This document shows, in pieces, positions 61,551 to 64,000 of a DNA stretch of 64,000 nt. A program made the position numbers and the translations under genes. Origin of the DNA: Vanessa cardui (lineage: Eukaryota; Arthropoda; Insecta; Lepidoptera; Nymphalidae); the NCBI RefSeq assembly GCF_905220365.1, contig NC_061143.1, forward strand, positions 8,866,001-8,930,000, written 5' to 3'. Every line of letters begins with the position of its first letter. The first letter of the stretch is position 1. The notes under the pieces are model-generated. The model was not told where the DNA came from and ran no database searches. It saw only the letters and a list, made by a program, of their open reading frames with translations.

Positions 61551-63351
61551 ACTATTGTATTACCCCAGACTTTTGTTGTATCCTGAGTGAGGTTGTGACG
61601 TCACTGAAAATGTTTGCAATCTCTGGTGAAAGCATGTTTAGATTAATTTAAATATTTTAATTTACAAAGTACATATAAGAAATTGACACATATGTATATG
61701 GCATCTATATATTGGTTTCTTATATATTTATCATGATTATTATTATGGTTATTTTCTCTTGATTTTATATGGAAAAGAAAAAACAATTTGAGTAATTAAT
61801 ATTTACCAATGACAATGACTAAAATAGTTTTTTCTATAACTTAAACATACAATATAAACACGTTGATATGAAACACAATTCAACAAAATAAAACCTGGAA
61901 ATCTGGAGTTACTATTTCATGTTTCGTAATACTCTTTCTTATTTTAAAAATAGAAGATTCATCAATAAATTGTCTATGGTATAGAAATTATCTAAGATAC
62001 GTAGTCTATGGTCTGAGTTAAATCATTAAACCTTGAGGCGTTTTAGATATTTGTTCGGATAATGCAATATTTAAACGAAAAAAATTAAAATTTCTCTTCA
62101 TATCAATATTCGATATCAATTTGCATAATCATTTTAAGTAGGTGATCAGGTTGAAGAGATTTTTTGTTTTGTTTATGTTTGCGATGCTTTCTACAAAGCG
62201 TTGTATTTGGAAATATTCTAAATAAATTACTGTTTTTATATACGAAGTCTTTATTAAACGTATAATTTTAAGATATAAATGTTACTTCGGATCGAAGAAA
62301 GTACAATGATTCTTTCATATTTGTGTTTATCGTTTTGATTAAAAAAGAAAATGATGTGCCCTCTTTGGTGCAAATTGAAAATATTTCGCTTTTGACAACA
62401 TTTTTAAATTCTATGTTGCAAACACTATTATTATTATTATTATAATTTAAGGAACACTACGATTTTAAAAAAAGTTATATTTATGTAGGTTCATGTTTCA
62501 TCTAAAATAGATCATAATATAGAATTATTACTCTTTTATTTATTTATTTGTTTTGTATCATAACTTTTATATTTGTAAGAATTTGAATAACGTTAAAAAA
62601 ACTTTTGCTAAATTTAAATTAAATCTGTAGGGAAGATATTTTTTTAATAAAATTGCTAAATATAACAGCACGTACGAGTGAAGTTAAGCAAATATCCTCA
62701 ACTAATAATGTCAATAACAATTTTGTTTTTGATTAAATATGAAACCAACGTCCAAATGAAACAGCCTAATATTTTTGAAAATATTTCCCGACAAAATACA
62801 AAACTTCATAAGAAAATATCCATGAAGAAAGTCACGGGTTCGTATACAATAAATATGCTTTTCTTTTCTTGTAAACAGAATACTATAGACCACTTCCATC
62901 ATTTGCGGATAAATAATTGACAGCGCGCGACGGGAGTCCCAATAGTTTATATATTATTCACTGGCTGCGGCTGTTCAACCATATTACCCTAATATTGGAG
63001 ATATATTCCGAAGCTGTGACTAGAATGCGTGTTCTGTACATTTAGAATGCCGTGTTATGACTAGTTGTGACAGATTATTTTTTTGTTATGACAATTGCGT
63101 TCTATATCAAAGATCATTGGACCTGTTCTCTTTTTGTGCAAATGCACTTAATTATTTATACTCTTAAAGACTCCGCTAAAAACTAAATCTTGCTTTCGAA
63201 AATTACCAAAAAATTCAGGCTTTAAAAAAATCTATACGTATATTAGTTACAGATATTGTAAAAGTAGGTTAATGTCATCATTATTCATTAATTTAATATT
63301 CCATGTTAACCGTAAAGTTTCAAATCCTCAAGTGAAGAGGATAAAACGTGC

Positions 63352-63560
63352 TCAAATTAATGAATCGTTAATATGACTGCGATTACAGATTATTATTCGA
63401 TTACGGCATACCCACACATGGGGACGGATCCTGTAGGCATAAGTGCAAGGGGGTTGCGAATTTTCCGGAGGGCGCTTGCAATGTCGCCGCATAAACACGT
63501 GGCACGCCGCGACGGACGCAGGCCTAGCCGCTCCAAGTTCGAAATCCAAAACTTCTGTTG
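63352..63560. promoter_or_regulatory. GC-rich island open in several frames
   Basis: 'agggggttgcgaattttccg', 'gagggcgcttgcaatgtcgc', 'cgcataaacacgtggcacgc' and 'gcgacggacgcaggcctagc' make this one of the most GC-rich parts of the last 20 kb. Three overlapping open frames (63352-63591 minus, 63373-63582 plus, 63443-63676 plus) cross it, but none has splice sites or a recognisable product, so open frames may simply reflect few AT-rich stops. Confidence 0.28.
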
Positions 63561-63714
63561 TCACTCTCCAAAAAGGTTTTAGTGCTGTCAAAAAAAAGTT
63601 ATATTTAAATTTTAAATTATGTCATTCGATTCCTTTACATTGTGCGGTTGAGATTAAAGTGAAATTAGCAACTTAAAATAAATTTATAGCAACAGGAAGA
63701 CATTAAAAAACTTT

Positions 63715-63860
63715 TTTCGCGGTTACATCGGGCTTAGTGACGCGAAACGAGTCTGTGATCGATTGCTTATTCGCAACGTCCCGATTAATCACTCGCAGGC
63801 CATATTCGATTTATTGTGGTATTTGACGTTTTGAGGAGTTTTCTTGGAAATTCGCGATGT
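63715..63860. promoter_or_regulatory. Unique GC-richer block near the window end
   Basis: 'ggttacatcgggcttagtga', 'ctgtgatcgattgcttattc', 'caacgtcccgattaatcact' (a GATTA homeodomain-like core) and 'ttgacgttttgaggag' occur in non-repetitive sequence. Confidence 0.22.
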
Positions 63861-64000
63861 GGGAGTTCGTTTTTTTGCTTAAAATACCGACCGCTTGTAA
63901 TGAAGACATTTGTATTGACTTGTCGACCACGTAAATGAAAGAATTTAAAACTTATTCGTAGTATGTCCTGTAATTAATTATAAATGTTTTTATGATCGCT

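Larger units (their letters stand above)
38159..64000 (+). other. Probable second intron, open at the window end
   Basis: From the donor at 38159 to the end I find no further exon with good splice signals and phase. Regions with nothing recognisable beyond AT-rich DNA include about 43950-45300, 45600-46350, 47350-48450, 49050-50950, 51950-53690, 54350-55320, 57850-58380, 59700-60450, 61650-62900. A short exon in these parts could be missed. Confidence 0.45.

Overview
The window is AT-rich eukaryotic DNA with no bacterial features. It holds only two short coding blocks that I can support. The mix of repeats points to Lepidoptera, and by recollection of such families probably to a nymphalid butterfly: tRNA-headed SINEs, small Helitron-like elements with TC and CTAG ends, LINE 3' tails ending in TTTTGATTTTGA, and a decayed 'gggtttgtgcaagcccgtctgg' type repeat. 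The species is inferred, not read directly.

Layout: 1-1979 is upstream flank or 5' UTR. Bases 1980-2131 are the first coding exon of a plus-strand gene (50 codons plus two bases, about 57% GC by count), ending in a consensus GTAAGT donor. A 36-kb intron follows (2132-38125). Bases 38126-38158 are a 33-nt in-phase microexon. From 38159 to the window end I see no further convincing exon, so the rest is probably a second long intron. The predicted N-terminus is Met/His/Gly-rich and ends in an aromatic and charged stretch (FPYYRYRDEALCWSDR). I cannot name the gene from sequence alone. The layout, with huge introns, a microexon and many GC-rich islands, fits a developmental regulator. An insect bHLH-PAS factor such as trachealess is a weak guess only.

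The introns are packed with decayed and nested mobile elements: about eleven SINE-A copies and remnants, three SINE-B copies, eleven Helitron-like pieces, six LINE 3' tails of one family, two other LINE 3' ends that keep the C-terminus of the reverse-transcriptase ORF, one short hAT-like element with 8-bp target duplications, a non-autonomous element with inverted termini, and a 110-bp AT microsatellite grown inside a SINE. Between them lie unique GC-richer islands with homeodomain, NRF1-like or other factor-like motifs. These are candidate cis-regulatory elements, but motif reading alone is weak evidence.

The most unusual structure is a set of four short, nearly perfect hairpins (arms 16-29 nt, loops 4-6 nt, each with exactly one transition mismatch) scattered over the window. 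They match no repeat seen here and look like snap-back or template-switch events, or possibly small-RNA precursors. No intact tRNA, rRNA, CRISPR array or autonomous transposon was found.
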